The notes under the pieces: model-generated
Databases searched by the model: none
What the model saw: only the letters and a program-made list of their open reading frames with translations
What the model was told of the DNA's origin: nothing
Translations under genes and position numbers: made by a program
Part shown: piece after piece, positions 7,854 to 17,635 of the stretch
How positions within the stretch are numbered: position 1 is the first letter of the stretch
Layout of the letters: each line of letters begins with the position of its first letter
Assembly (NCBI GenBank): GCA_003963245.1
Contig: RXJX01000015.1
Span: 25,970-89,969 of the forward strand
Direction of reading: 5' to 3'
Length of the DNA: 64,000 nt
From: Neisseriaceae bacterium
Lineage (GTDB): Bacteria > Pseudomonadota > Gammaproteobacteria > Burkholderiales > UBA11063

Positions 7854-10389
7854 ATTATCAACTTTTCGTAAAAGAGCTAAAGGGTACACCGATTACACAC
7901 CCTACGGTCTATTTATTGATGAAGGTGTTCTATTAAACAAATCTGGTTCGTTTACTGCGGCTTTTACATATCGCGGAGAGGATTTAGATTCATCAACAGA
8001 CGAAGAGTTAAATTTGCTCAAAAGGCACTTTAATAGTGCTTTAATGAAGTTTGAGAGCAATTGGATGTTTAACATTGATGTAGTGAAGTCGCAGGAAAAC
8101 CGTTATCCTTTGGAAGAAGACTGCAAATTTCCAGAACCAACTTCCTTTGTTGCTGATACCGAGAGACGAGAGCGTTATACTCAATCCAATTTACATTTCA
8201 CTACTAATTATTTCATATTTTTAACATATCTACCACCAAATGATGCAGAAGCTACTTTTGCCGATACATTTATTGTTGGTAAACGTGAGACAACCTCAAA
8301 TTATAGTAGGCATCTTTTGTTTTTCAAACATGCTTTAAGCATTCTTGAATCTGATATTGGAGCAAAATTACGCTTACACCAGATGACTTCCGATGATATG
8401 TACTCTTATTTGTTTGGTTCAATTACTGGTGTGCTTAAACGACTAAAACTATACCATCCGGCAATTGATCTAGACTACGCTCTTGGTAATTTTGCTGATG
8501 TAATAACCGATTTAAAATTGAAAGTAAACAATAAATATTGCCGTGTATTAACCTTGGTGGATTTTCCTGAAAATGCCAGACCAGCAGTATTACATGCACT
8601 AACCTTATTAAGATTTGAATTCAGTTGGCGGACAAGATATATTATTTTGTCAACAGAAGATGGTGATAGGTTATTACGTCAGAGATTTAAGACTTGGTAC
8701 GGAAAAAGAAATACAGCCAAGCAATTGGCTGCACAAGCAATTGCATCTAAAGATGGTGGACTGAGTGCAAATAATCCCGAAAGTATTGGCAATATGGATG
8801 CTGAAGTTCATGCTATGAGCGTTAAAAAGGCGATTTTAGATAATGCGCTGGGAAAAGAAAAGCATGGATTTTGTACATCAGTGATTGTAGTGTTCGATGA
8901 AGATTTAGAATCTTTAGAAAAAAAAGTTAAACAAATTAATCAGGTATTGTCTGATAAATTTTTTCATGCACATGAGGAGACTGTTGGTGCACCGATGGCA
9001 TATCTTGGTTCTTTACCAGCCGTAGATTATTTTAATGTTCGGATGCCGGCAATAAGTACACGTTATCTTGCCGATTTAATTGCATTGGATTCGGTTTGGC
9101 CAGGCTTGGATAAAAACCCTAATCCATTACTACTAGAACAAGGAATTAACAATCCTCCACTAATTCAGTGTGTCACATCTGGCGGTCAACCATTCAGCTG
9201 GTCATTCCATTATGAACGAAATGGAAATGCATTGGTAATAGGTCCAACCGGTGGCGATGTATTACTAAACCTTGCTGCTTTGCAAGCATTTAAATACGAT
9301 ATGGCAAAGGTATTTTTCTTTGATAGCCAGAAAACCAGTATGAACGTAACGTATGGAGTAGGTGGTAAATTCTATGACATAGGGAACCCTAAGAATGATG
9401 TTTTTTTTCAGCCATTACGAGACTTAGAAACACAACAACAATTTCAGCTTGCTCGAACATTTATCCGTTTATTATGTGAAATTAAGATTCCGAATTTTCA
9501 AACATTGTCAAGTGCGGAAGATGAGAATATTGGTGATACTTTGTCAATTCTAAAGAGTAAGCCACTCGCCCAACGGACGTTATCTAATTTTGTGAATCTT
9601 ATGGCACCTAAACAAAGATTAATTGCTGAAGCAGTGGGGCATTTTACTGTTAAAGGACCATTTGGGAAATTATTTGATGCTGACGACGTCACAGATGATT
9701 TCACATCAGTAACAATGGCTAGCTTTGAACTTGAATATATCAATGTTCAATATGGTTCGGAAGCGTTGGTTCCATTACTAGTTTATATTTTCAACAAGCT
9801 AAAAATTGAATTATTCCCCAAACGGCTGCCAATTTACATAATGATTAAGGATAGCTGGAAAGCATTAGCCACCCCTAAATTTGCTAGCTATCTTGAAGAT
9901 ATTTTACGGACTGGAGCTAATAGCAATGTGGCTTTAATTCTTGCAACCGGACAACCGATTGATATAACAGAGAGTACATTAGCACAGGTTTTACTAACTC
10001 AATGTGTAACTAAAATATTTTTACCAAATAGTGAGGCGGCAACTCCACTGGGTAGGACAATTTATACCAAACTTGGACTAAATGAAAAACAGGTTAGCAT
10101 CATCAGTAATTCGAAAGCCAGAAAACAGTTTTATTACATGTCACCATATGGTAAGCGACTATTTGAGCTTGACATCTGTGACTTTACAAAATGTTTTGTT
10201 GACGCTCATAATCCAGCGAAAGCACAGGAATGCTACCAAACAGACAAAAAACTGTTTGCTTATAACTGGGTAATGCAACTTGCCAATAAATACAACAATG
10301 AAAATTTACGTAAGTGGGCAAAGTATTGGATGGTTATTTATCAACAATATAACCGTAATCACGTGGAGTTTAACGATGGCAGCTATTAA
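7846..10389 (+). CDS. virB4: VirB4/TrbE-family protein with degenerate ATPase motifs
   Basis: 847 residues, the normal VirB4 size, with the N-terminal CagE/TrbE-like domain (starting YTDYTPYGLFIDEG) and the C-terminal RecA-like domain. The nucleotide-binding motifs are not intact. Where family members have GPTGxGKS/T, this reads VIGPTGGDVLLNL near residue 465, with no lysine and no serine/threonine. The Walker B position, normally LDEAW, reads IKDSW near 663. The frame runs through both sites without stops, so a simple sequencing frameshift is unlikely. VirB4 normally powers pilus assembly; this copy is predicted not to hydrolyse ATP, so VirB11, VirD4 or a second VirB4 outside the window may supply the energy. 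Confidence 0.88.
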   Translation: MFKLSTFRKRAKGYTDYTPYGLFIDEGVLLNKSGSFTAAFTYRGEDLDSSTDEELNLLKRHFNSALMKFESNWMFNIDVVKSQENRYPLEEDCKFPEPTSFVADTERRERYTQSNLHFTTNYFIFLTYLPPNDAEATFADTFIVGKRETTSNYSRHLLFFKHALSILESDIGAKLRLHQMTSDDMYSYLFGSITGVLKRLKLYHPAIDLDYALGNFADVITDLKLKVNNKYCRVLTLVDFPENARPAVLHALTLLRFEFSWRTRYIILSTEDGDRLLRQRFKTWYGKRNTAKQLAAQAIASKDGGLSANNPESIGNMDAEVHAMSVKKAILDNALGKEKHGFCTSVIVVFDEDLESLEKKVKQINQVLSDKFFHAHEETVGAPMAYLGSLPAVDYFNVRMPAISTRYLADLIALDSVWPGLDKNPNPLLLEQGINNPPLIQCVTSGGQPFSWSFHYERNGNALVIGPTGGDVLLNLAALQAFKYDMAKVFFFDSQKTSMNVTYGVGGKFYDIGNPKNDVFFQPLRDLETQQQFQLARTFIRLLCEIKIPNFQTLSSAEDENIGDTLSILKSKPLAQRTLSNFVNLMAPKQRLIAEAVGHFTVKGPFGKLFDADDVTDDFTSVTMASFELEYINVQYGSEALVPLLVYIFNKLKIELFPKRLPIYIMIKDSWKALATPKFASYLEDILRTGANSNVALILATGQPIDITESTLAQVLLTQCVTKIFLPNSEAATPLGRTIYTKLGLNEKQVSIISNSKARKQFYYMSPYGKRLFELDICDFTKCFVDAHNPAKAQECYQTDKKLFAYNWVMQLANKYNNENLRKWAKYWMVIYQQYNRNHVEFNDGSY

Positions 10390-10660
10390 ATCAGGTAAGC
10401 CTACATCTAAATTTGTAAAGTGCTTCAAAATATATATTTATGTTAACGCAAGTCTAACTATAATATTTTGGTGTTTTGTGCACTCATTGCAAAGCAGTTG
10501 CAAGTTACCATACAGCGACGTACCGAGGATCTTATGTCAATTAGATTATACAAAATTCAGCAATATCTGGTTTTGGATAAATTATGTTATTTGCGGACTG
10601 TTTATCCTTGCATTAATTTGGAAAACGCTAGCAAACAAAAAATTTAAACGAGGCAACTAA
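10376..10660 (+). CDS. Small two-helix membrane protein in T4SS operon
   Basis: 94 residues from the ATG at 10376, which lies inside the end of virB4 in another frame and follows a GTGGAG ribosome site; an in-frame ATG at 10280 would need a much longer overlap. Two membrane segments are visible, around residues 22-40 (YVNASLTIIFWCFV) and 67-85 (FWINYVICGLFILALIW), joined by a loop with two cysteines. It sits between virB4 and virB8 with no gap on either side. I do not recognise a family. Position suggests a small inner-membrane T4SS subunit, but nothing else supports this. Confidence 0.6.
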   Translation: MAAIKSGKPTSKFVKCFKIYIYVNASLTIIFWCFVHSLQSSCKLPYSDVPRILCQLDYTKFSNIWFWINYVICGLFILALIWKTLANKKFKRGN

Positions 10661-11452
10661 ATGGCAAATAATAAAATTAAAGAACAACGAGAAATCAATG
10701 AAAGCCAAACCATTGATAAATTGCTAGAAATGCAGGTACTGGTTAAAAAAAATAATCGGCTATTTTTGACTGAAACTGGCAAGCTGTTTTTTGGAGAAGA
10801 CAGAAAATCGAATCATCAAATGAGTACTTCATATTTTGATGCTCGGCGAGAATGGGATGAGCGGATGGGGTATGCTGTGGCGCGTGAAAGTCTTTGGCGT
10901 AAAGTTGCTTTTGTTTGTTTGGCCATAGTGGGTATTGAAACTATTGGCTACGTATATACAGCAACTCGTTCGCATATTGAGCCATATTTAATTGCCCAGG
11001 ACAAAATCGGTACCATAACCCCACTTGGAATACCGCACAAATTAAAAGTTGATCAAGCTGCTACCGATTATTTTCTTAGAGTATATATTACTGCATTGCG
11101 TTCATTCTGGAGTGATGAACCTGTAAATAACAATAACATAGACATTATTACCTCAATGACTGCCCAATCAGCTTTAACTAAGATGCAGGGGTACACAACC
11201 AGTCAACAGCCCAATCCCCAACAAACTTCGGTAGTTGTAACAAATGTTCAACCGATGAAAGATTCAAATACTTATCAAGTGGATTGGACTGAAACACACC
11301 CCGAGAACTCACAGGAACAGCCAAAATATTGGCGTGCATTGCTTGAGCTTAAAGACTTACCAAAGACAGATCAGGATGCACAGCAACGATACAACAATCC
11401 ATTTGGAATAACAATTGTCAACCTTAGTATAACCCCAAGACTTTCACAGTGA
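10661..11452 (+). CDS. virB8: T4SS inner-membrane core protein, VirB8/TrbF family
   Basis: 263 residues with a cytoplasmic N-terminus of about 80 residues, one membrane helix near 85-105 (VAFVCLAIVGIETIGYVY) and a periplasmic domain typical of VirB8, including a Y-F-L-R-x-Y-I-T motif and the terminal stretch NPFGITIVNLSITP, which matches the conserved NPFG/L-V/I-NLSI signature of the family. VirB8 assembles in the inner membrane and contacts VirB9 and VirB10. It starts right after the preceding small gene and ends ten bases before virB9. Confidence 0.92.
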   Translation: MANNKIKEQREINESQTIDKLLEMQVLVKKNNRLFLTETGKLFFGEDRKSNHQMSTSYFDARREWDERMGYAVARESLWRKVAFVCLAIVGIETIGYVYTATRSHIEPYLIAQDKIGTITPLGIPHKLKVDQAATDYFLRVYITALRSFWSDEPVNNNNIDIITSMTAQSALTKMQGYTTSQQPNPQQTSVVVTNVQPMKDSNTYQVDWTETHPENSQEQPKYWRALLELKDLPKTDQDAQQRYNNPFGITIVNLSITPRLSQ

Positions 11453-11462
11453 GAACTATCAA

Positions 11463-12791
11463 ATGAAAAAAATACTTATACTTATATTATCAATTACCAC
11501 CGCTGAAAGTTATGCTGCTGGCATTGAGAGTGCTACAACTGGACAAGCCAATCCGACTGTAATTATTACAACGAATGACCAAAACAATGCTCAAGCAGTA
11601 AAATCAACAGTAAATTCGTTATTGCCAGCACCAAAACCTATAAAAAAGCACATTACTTATAGGAACACTAAAAAACCCAATGTCAACATTGGTAATATGA
11701 ATTTTGATTATAACTATAGCGGGGATATAACTGGAGCTTTGCAAGCTATTCAGGATATAGACTACAGCGTCAGAATCAATCCCGCCTCTGGTAAAAAACA
11801 AAATATTCCAATATCAATTACTGCATCCAACTGGAATATTACTCAGTTACTTGATAGTATCAATGCTCAAGCTGGTGGATATGCAACTGTTCAATATAAT
11901 CCAAATAATAATAGTATTAAGATAATTTACAGTTCAAAAATTCGAACAGTCGCTGATGATGTAATGAATCAGTCTAGACAATGGCGCTATGGGCATAGAC
12001 CTAAGCCAATTACGACACCAGATGGCGTAATTGAATATCCTTATGGATTCTATCAACCAGTTGTTCCATGTAGAATTGGCATGAACTGTGATATTCGCTT
12101 GGATGCTGGAGAAGTTCTAAATAATTGGGCTATTTCTGATATTGGGAATTGGCAAATGTACGGAGGTAATGAAAATCCACGATTTGCATATGTTGGTACC
12201 GGCACAAACAAAATCCCTCACGTTTGGATTAAGCCAGGAGATTCGGCAAGTACTGCTAATTTATTGATTGCTACCAATAAACGCAGCTATAACATTGTAT
12301 TACAGGCAACGCGCAGCGACGATGTTCCCTCAATAGGGTTTTATTATCCAGACCAAGTCTTTCAACAACAAGAAGACCAAAAACAAGCACAGCGCAATGA
12401 TGCCCTACAAAATAATAACTCATATAGCGGGATGGGTGAATCTGACACCATTTACGGAACCGATTTAGCTAGTTTAAACATCAATAATTATGAAGTTAGT
12501 GGGGATGATGTATCTTGGAAACCAGTAACGATTTTCGATGATGGTACGCATGTCTTTATTAAATTTCCTGACAATATGCAAACTTCCCCGGTACTGTTAG
12601 AAATTCCTGCTGACGGAGACAATGAAGACTACAAAACATTGCGTTATTGGCCACAACCGGGCAACATCTATCGTGTAGATAAAATGTTTGATAAAGCGGT
12701 ATTACTTAAAGGTATCAATGACAACACCAAGAAAGTTTATATTACCAAAAAACAAGCAGAAGTCTCTATTTGGCGTAAGATTTTTGGATAG
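11463..12791 (+). CDS. virB9: T4SS outer-membrane core protein, VirB9/TrbG family
   Basis: 442 residues with an N-terminal signal peptide (MKKILILILSITTAESYAAG). The C-terminal half has VirB9/TrbG hallmarks: a beta-rich region with LLIATNKRSYNIVLQA, then DVPSIGFYYPDQ, and a last domain with DGTHVFIKFPDN. VirB9 forms the outer-membrane collar together with VirB7 and the VirB10 C-terminus. The protein is longer than typical (about 290) because of an additional N-terminal region of about 150 residues that includes an STN/secretin-like segment (SITASNWNITQLLDSINAQA). This extra domain resembles the small secretin-N fold, seen in some TraK/VirB9-like proteins. Confidence 0.88.
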   Translation: MKKILILILSITTAESYAAGIESATTGQANPTVIITTNDQNNAQAVKSTVNSLLPAPKPIKKHITYRNTKKPNVNIGNMNFDYNYSGDITGALQAIQDIDYSVRINPASGKKQNIPISITASNWNITQLLDSINAQAGGYATVQYNPNNNSIKIIYSSKIRTVADDVMNQSRQWRYGHRPKPITTPDGVIEYPYGFYQPVVPCRIGMNCDIRLDAGEVLNNWAISDIGNWQMYGGNENPRFAYVGTGTNKIPHVWIKPGDSASTANLLIATNKRSYNIVLQATRSDDVPSIGFYYPDQVFQQQEDQKQAQRNDALQNNNSYSGMGESDTIYGTDLASLNINNYEVSGDDVSWKPVTIFDDGTHVFIKFPDNMQTSPVLLEIPADGDNEDYKTLRYWPQPGNIYRVDKMFDKAVLLKGINDNTKKVYITKKQAEVSIWRKIFG

Positions 12792-12800
12792 GTATAAATA

Positions 12801-14210
12801 ATGCTTCAATTATTAAAAGAACCAAATGGTGAACGCGTATCTACCGTAAGAATTATTATACTTTGTGTAGTCGTTTTTCTATTAGTAATCGTTCCAATGG
12901 CTTTCTGGGTATCAAGTGCAAAAAAAGGACATGAACAAAAACTTGATGAACAAAAACAGGCAATTAGCACAAGTGATCAACCGGTAACCTCTGATAATTC
13001 AATATCTAATCAAATGAAGCGTAAATCAAGCGAGGCAGTAGGAAGCATTAGCAGTAGTAAAAATACCCCTCAATACTCAAATCCAATGCTCGGTGCAGAT
13101 CCGTTGGCTAGACAACAGGTTCCCGGGTTAAATAACCCGATGGATAAAGCTGCCGGTCAAAATTATTCTGGCACGCAGGAGCAGAAACCTCCGATGGCTG
13201 GATCTAACCAAGGCATGGTCGCAAATAATAATAGTGATCCTGTAACGCAAGAAATAACAAACCAGAAAGTTGATAGAACTAAACGGATTTATGATGCTAA
13301 AAATGCACCTATAACTTTAGGGGGTGGAGTATATGGACCAGATAAGTCCACTCCAGACCAATCTACAACCTCATCAAACAAGAGCCAAAATACAATACCA
13401 GATGCTGGTGGGGATAATAGTTCTACAACAACTTCAAACAATGGTAAATCTTCAGGTTTAACAGCTAATTCATCTAATAGTGATGATGACCAAAATAAGC
13501 AGAATGAAAAATTAGCGTTTCTAAAAAACGCAACCGGTGGTGATGAGGCAGATATGGTTAATCCTGGCGCTGTATTACCACAACCATCGGAGTGCTCATT
13601 GTTTGCTGGCGATATTATTCCATCAATCATGATTTCGAAACTAGATTCAGATATGCCTGGGCAAATAACCGCACAGGTAGCAGAAAATATTTATGATACC
13701 AAAACGGGAAAGTGTCTAGTTATGCCTAAAGCCTCACGGTTAGTTGGTATTTATGACTCTAAGATTGCCTATTTACAAAAGAGAATTTTAGTGGCGTGGA
13801 AAAGGGTAACTTTTCCGGATGGAAGACGTTATATGTTAAGGGGAATGCCTGGGACAGATCAAGAGGGTGGTGCAGGGTTTTATAATCCTGAAGGCGTAGA
13901 TAATCATTATTGGCAAATTTATAGCTCTAGCGCTATTATTGGTTTGATTACTGGTGGAATGCAGCTATCTCAAAATAATACCAATGCCAATGTCCAATCT
14001 GGCGGAATTGGGATAACAACCAACAATAATCCAAGCGTTGGGCAAACCATGGCTGGATCATTGGGACAGCAAATGGGGCAAACTGGGCTTAGTGTCATGA
14101 ATAAAAATGTAAATGTTCAACCAACATTAACAATTCCACCCGGATATGAATTTAATATTCAAATTACAGCCGATTTACAGTTAATTCCATATTCAAAAAA
14201 ATATAAATAG
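12801..14210 (+). CDS. virB10: T4SS scaffold protein, VirB10/TrbI family
   Basis: 469 residues: short cytoplasmic N-terminus, one membrane helix (IIILCVVVFLLVIVPMAFWV, residues about 18-37), a long low-complexity linker rich in Ser, Asn, Gln, Pro and Gly (residues 40-250), then the VirB10 beta-barrel domain with SRLVGIYDSKIAYLQKR and RVTFPDGRRYMLRGMPG, and the C-terminal antenna-bearing part ending in IPPGYEFNIQITADL. VirB10 spans both membranes and gates the channel. Gene order places it after virB9 with a nine-base gap. Assignment is secure from the conserved core. Confidence 0.95.
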   Translation: MLQLLKEPNGERVSTVRIIILCVVVFLLVIVPMAFWVSSAKKGHEQKLDEQKQAISTSDQPVTSDNSISNQMKRKSSEAVGSISSSKNTPQYSNPMLGADPLARQQVPGLNNPMDKAAGQNYSGTQEQKPPMAGSNQGMVANNNSDPVTQEITNQKVDRTKRIYDAKNAPITLGGGVYGPDKSTPDQSTTSSNKSQNTIPDAGGDNSSTTTSNNGKSSGLTANSSNSDDDQNKQNEKLAFLKNATGGDEADMVNPGAVLPQPSECSLFAGDIIPSIMISKLDSDMPGQITAQVAENIYDTKTGKCLVMPKASRLVGIYDSKIAYLQKRILVAWKRVTFPDGRRYMLRGMPGTDQEGGAGFYNPEGVDNHYWQIYSSSAIIGLITGGMQLSQNNTNANVQSGGIGITTNNNPSVGQTMAGSLGQQMGQTGLSVMNKNVNVQPTLTIPPGYEFNIQITADLQLIPYSKKYK

Positions 14211-14223
14211 TCTAAGGATTAAA

Positions 14224-14901
14224 ATGATGAAAAAAATAATTTTCTTCTTATCTGGGATTATAACCATGACCGCACCTGTCCAGATAGCTAATGCCCAATT
14301 GGCGGTCGCAGTAGCAGCAAATACTGACCCAACATTTCTTTCAATGGCCGCAAAAAGCATTGCGACTAACGCCCAACAACTATCACAGTTAGCGGATGTC
14401 GTCCAAACGGTTCAAACCAATTATCAGATGATAAATTCAACCAACGACATTGTCTCAAAATTTTCATCTTTTTCTAATATTTTTGCACCGTTATCTAATT
14501 ACATGAATGATTACGTTTGTTCTGATTGTACGCCTCAACAAGTAAGTCAATGGGATCAACTAAAAACTAATTTAAAAAGCATCGATGGTGATCTTTGTAA
14601 AAATGTAGCTAACATACTTGCTAACGGAGGAAAAATATCCGGAAATATCTCGACACTTGCACAAGATGTGCAATCAATAATGAACACCAATATGTCTGCA
14701 ATGACTCCAGCTCAAACTGCAGCGACTCAAGCTAGATTAATTGGTTCGCTGGCCACAGGAGTTCAACAAACCAATGTTTTACTTAATTCAGCTATGCAAA
14801 TGCAAACAGCTCAGACCGCCAAACAAAATATGAAAGAAAAAAGCACTGAAATAATGGGGAATGGAGTATTCCAAAATTTTTCTAAGGATGTTAGACCATG
14901 A
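14224..14901 (+). CDS. virB5: T4SS minor pilin, VirB5/TrbJ family
   Basis: 225 residues with a clear signal peptide (MMKKIIFFLSGIITMTAPVQIANAQ) and a mature part of long amphipathic helices with repeated heptads (QQLSQLADVVQTVQTNY). This all-helical layout with conserved glutamines, plus two Cys pairs in the middle (a CSDC motif and a single Cys further on), is that of TrbJ/VirB5 adhesins found at the pilus tip. It sits after virB10 instead of before virB6 in the classical order, and its stop overlaps the virB6 start by four bases. Confidence 0.82.
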   Translation: MMKKIIFFLSGIITMTAPVQIANAQLAVAVAANTDPTFLSMAAKSIATNAQQLSQLADVVQTVQTNYQMINSTNDIVSKFSSFSNIFAPLSNYMNDYVCSDCTPQQVSQWDQLKTNLKSIDGDLCKNVANILANGGKISGNISTLAQDVQSIMNTNMSAMTPAQTAATQARLIGSLATGVQQTNVLLNSAMQMQTAQTAKQNMKEKSTEIMGNGVFQNFSKDVRP

Positions 14902-16223
14902 ATTTAAGAAATTATTTGCTAAAATCTTTTCCATTATTTGTGGTGCTTTTGTTGTTTTATATACCCGCACAGGCAGATGTAAGTGTAGGGTTTATGGATG
15001 ACGTTTTGAATACTATCAAAGCACAGACTAATAGTTTTTGGGATACGTTTTCCACTGCTGCTGTATCGTTGTACATAATACTAGTAACTATTGAATTAGC
15101 ATTGGATACAGGACAGGAGATGCTGAAAGGTAGCAATGTTAGTAAATTTGCCGGAATGATTATTGTTCGCTTTTTTATGATGATGGTTTGGATAGCTATA
15201 ATTAAAGACCCAAGTATTGTAACATCGGTCCTTAATCAGGCGTTAGCATTAGCTAGCAAGGCTGGAAATGTCCCCGCAGATTTAACTCCATCCGGGATAG
15301 CCGGTAGAGGGCCATTAATATTTGATGTGTTCATGTATAGTTTAAAAGGAAACACTTTTAACATTCTTGATCCAACAAATATCCTCTACGGTCTTTTAAT
15401 AATTTTCACGGGCATGGCAATTTTAATATTGTTTTTATTAATGGGTTTATCATTTTTCCTAGTCAAAGTAGAGTCTACATTTGTTATTTCAGTTGGGGTA
15501 ATAATGCTAGGATTCTTAGGGAGTACTTGGACTAGTCAAAATGGTAAAGCATATATTTCATACATCATAGCCGTTTGTATTAAGCTGATAGTAGCTCTTC
15601 TTTTATTTTCTATTACGCAACAGATGTCTACTCAGTGGGGAACCATGATAGCAAATGCAAAAGATATTTTTGCTATGACTAATGCAGCTATTGCTGTACT
15701 ACTCCAGTCTGCTGTATTATTATTTTTAGTTCTGCAGATACCAGCATTGGCTGCTGGTATTTGTACCGGTGTTAGCACGGCTTCATTGACTGGTGCTTTA
15801 GCAGCGGGTGGCGCAATTATGGCCGCTGGCGGAGTTCTTGCCGCTGGCGCTGGTAATTTAGCCGATGGTTTTAAATCTCTAGGAAATAAAGGAATGGATA
15901 CTGGAGGTTTGGATATGGATACTGGCTTACCGGGAGGCGGGGAAGATAGTGGCGGTGGCTCAGGTGGTAGCTCTTCTGAAAGTATGTCACCGGAAGCAAC
16001 TTCTCCAGAAGCACCAGGAGGAGACAGTACCACTAGTGAGGGGGGAATATCCGGTGGCGGCGATAGTAAAATTGATTCAACTCAAACTGGTAGCAGCGAC
16101 AGAAGAAAAGGTGAGGGAATGCTTTCAAAACACGCCGGTAACGCAACTAGATCTCTTAAGGAAGCTGAAGGGCATACTACCGTACAACCACCAAGTTTTA
16201 GTTCAAAACACTCTGATTTCTAG
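14898..16223 (+). CDS. virB6: T4SS polytopic membrane channel protein, VirB6/TrbL family
   Basis: 441 residues. A cleavable signal-like N-terminus is followed by five or six membrane segments between residues 50 and 320 (for example LLIIFTGMAILILFLLMGLS and IVALLLFSITQQ), then a hydrophilic tail of about 120 residues very rich in Gly, Ser and acidic residues. This is the TrbL/VirB6 plan: an inner-membrane channel component with a variable low-complexity tail. It overlaps virB5 by four bases (ATGA) and ends eight bases before virB11. Confidence 0.9.
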   Translation: MNLRNYLLKSFPLFVVLLLFYIPAQADVSVGFMDDVLNTIKAQTNSFWDTFSTAAVSLYIILVTIELALDTGQEMLKGSNVSKFAGMIIVRFFMMMVWIAIIKDPSIVTSVLNQALALASKAGNVPADLTPSGIAGRGPLIFDVFMYSLKGNTFNILDPTNILYGLLIIFTGMAILILFLLMGLSFFLVKVESTFVISVGVIMLGFLGSTWTSQNGKAYISYIIAVCIKLIVALLLFSITQQMSTQWGTMIANAKDIFAMTNAAIAVLLQSAVLLFLVLQIPALAAGICTGVSTASLTGALAAGGAIMAAGGVLAAGAGNLADGFKSLGNKGMDTGGLDMDTGLPGGGEDSGGGSGGSSSESMSPEATSPEAPGGDSTTSEGGISGGGDSKIDSTQTGSSDRRKGEGMLSKHAGNATRSLKEAEGHTTVQPPSFSSKHSDF

Positions 16224-16231
16224 GATTAACT

Positions 16232-17212
16232 ATGGCACATAAATATGAAGAGTTCTATCACCTAGCAATAGCTAATAATGCTGGTGAACTGATATTAAAT
16301 ACTTTGGAAAATGAAAAAGTAAAAGATATCATGCTAAATGAAAATGGCTGTCTTTTTGTCGATATAGTTGGAGACGGATTCAGTAAGATTGGCGAAATGG
16401 ATCCTATCTCTGCGGAAGCATTCTTGTTATCCGTTGCAGCTTATATGGGGCGCGAGTTTAATTATTTTTACCCTCGTATTCGTGGAACTTTACCCAAAGA
16501 ATTGCCATTTCATGGCGAACGGATTGAGGCGATGACTTATCCATTGGTCGAGAATCCTTCGTTTACAATCAGAAAGCCATTAATTAAACAATATAAATTG
16601 CCGGAATATGTTAACCGAGGTCAAATGACATCAGTGCAATTACAGGCGGTTGATACGGGCATCCGAGGCAAGATGACGATGTTGATCATTGGCGGTACAG
16701 GTACCGGAAAGACTACTTTTACCAATGCAGTTGTTCAGCGGATAACTGAACTAGATAGTGCCAAAAAATGTCGATTATATATTATGCAAGACTCACGGGA
16801 AATAGTTACAGATTATGAAAATGCAACATTTCCAATTGTTACAGATACTCTTGGTATGAGCGATTTACTTGAATCTGGTATGCGTTATAACCCGTCTCGA
16901 TTAATTGTAGGAGAATTAATCGGGAAAGAAGTATATACATTTTTATCAGCATTAAATACAGGACACCGTGGTTCAATTTCTACTATTCATGCCGACTCAG
17001 TACCTGAAGCAATGGAGCGTATTGAAGAGCTCATGCAAACTCATGGATTTAAAATGTCTCCAAAAGAAATAGCTAGTCGGATTCAAATGCTAATTTTTCT
17101 GGAAGTAGATAAAAAAAGTGGTTTACCAATGGTTAAAAATATTGGTTTAGTCAAAGGCTATGATGTTGTTAACAAACAATACATGGTAGACGATAAATTA
17201 TATAGAAATTAA
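16232..17212 (+). CDS. virB11: T4SS traffic ATPase, VirB11/TrbB family
   Basis: 326 residues, the standard VirB11 length. The Walker A (IIGGTGTGKTT, about residue 152), Asp box (YIMQDSREI), Walker B (SRLIVGELIG) and His box (TGHRGSISTIHADS) are all intact, so this is a functional hexameric ATPase on paper. The usual GE-L-R-G arginine reads isoleucine here. VirB11 switches the machine between pilus building and DNA transfer and touches VirB4. Because the VirB4 in this operon lacks its ATPase motifs, VirB11 and VirD4 are the only intact T4SS ATPases in the window. Confidence 0.96.
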   Translation: MAHKYEEFYHLAIANNAGELILNTLENEKVKDIMLNENGCLFVDIVGDGFSKIGEMDPISAEAFLLSVAAYMGREFNYFYPRIRGTLPKELPFHGERIEAMTYPLVENPSFTIRKPLIKQYKLPEYVNRGQMTSVQLQAVDTGIRGKMTMLIIGGTGTGKTTFTNAVVQRITELDSAKKCRLYIMQDSREIVTDYENATFPIVTDTLGMSDLLESGMRYNPSRLIVGELIGKEVYTFLSALNTGHRGSISTIHADSVPEAMERIEELMQTHGFKMSPKEIASRIQMLIFLEVDKKSGLPMVKNIGLVKGYDVVNKQYMVDDKLYRN

Positions 17213-17233
17213 TCTTAACAAGGAATTCTAACG

Positions 17234-17635
17234 ATGCCATGCGTACCCGCAATGATTAATCAACATCAAGTTTGCCTTGAGTTCGCTAAAGCGCTGCCAG
17301 CACAAGTTCAAGGTTTATCTAACAAAACAACCATCCCAGATAATTATGGTTTGGTCTTTGATACACAAGCGCTAGGAAAGGGTAAAGCCGTATTTTTCAC
17401 TATGAGCAATATGAAATTCCCTATCGATATAATTTTTGTGAAAGATAAAAAAATTCAATTAATTGAATATAATGCAAAACCATGCAAAACCACACCAGAT
17501 AAATGCCCGGTATATGGTGGATTTCCCGTTGATATGGTATTAGAAACCAAAGCGGGCAATGCCAGCAAATGGGGTATCCAAATGTTTCAAAAATTTAATG
17601 TAACAAACAATACTTCTAATGGTGTTAAAAAATGA
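17234..17635 (+). CDS. DUF192-family protein inside T4SS operon
   Basis: 133 residues with the DUF192 pattern: AVFFTMSNMKFPIDIIFVKD (the family's M-K-N-T-x-I-P-L-D-I-I-F-V/I-D core) and later VDMVLETKAGNASKWGI (the family's V-L-E-L-x-x-G-x-A). DUF192 is a small, usually periplasmic or extracytoplasmic beta domain of unknown role. There is no convincing signal peptide at this start (SD AAGGAATT, ATG at 17234). It lies between virB11 and the entry-exclusion-like gene and overlaps that gene by four bases, so it is part of the operon. A role in the secretion machine is inferred from this context only. Confidence 0.75.
   Translation: MPCVPAMINQHQVCLEFAKALPAQVQGLSNKTTIPDNYGLVFDTQALGKGKAVFFTMSNMKFPIDIIFVKDKKIQLIEYNAKPCKTTPDKCPVYGGFPVDMVLETKAGNASKWGIQMFQKFNVTNNTSNGVKK

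Noticed and set aside
9228..9300. Sequencing frameshift as the cause of the missing VirB4 Walker A
   Set aside because: The frame reads correctly on both sides with conserved spacing; a two-residue in-frame change explains it better.
15632..16033. 133-codon minus-strand frame in virB6
   Set aside because: Antisense to the Gly/Ser-rich tail; proline-rich composition is the mirror of that tail.
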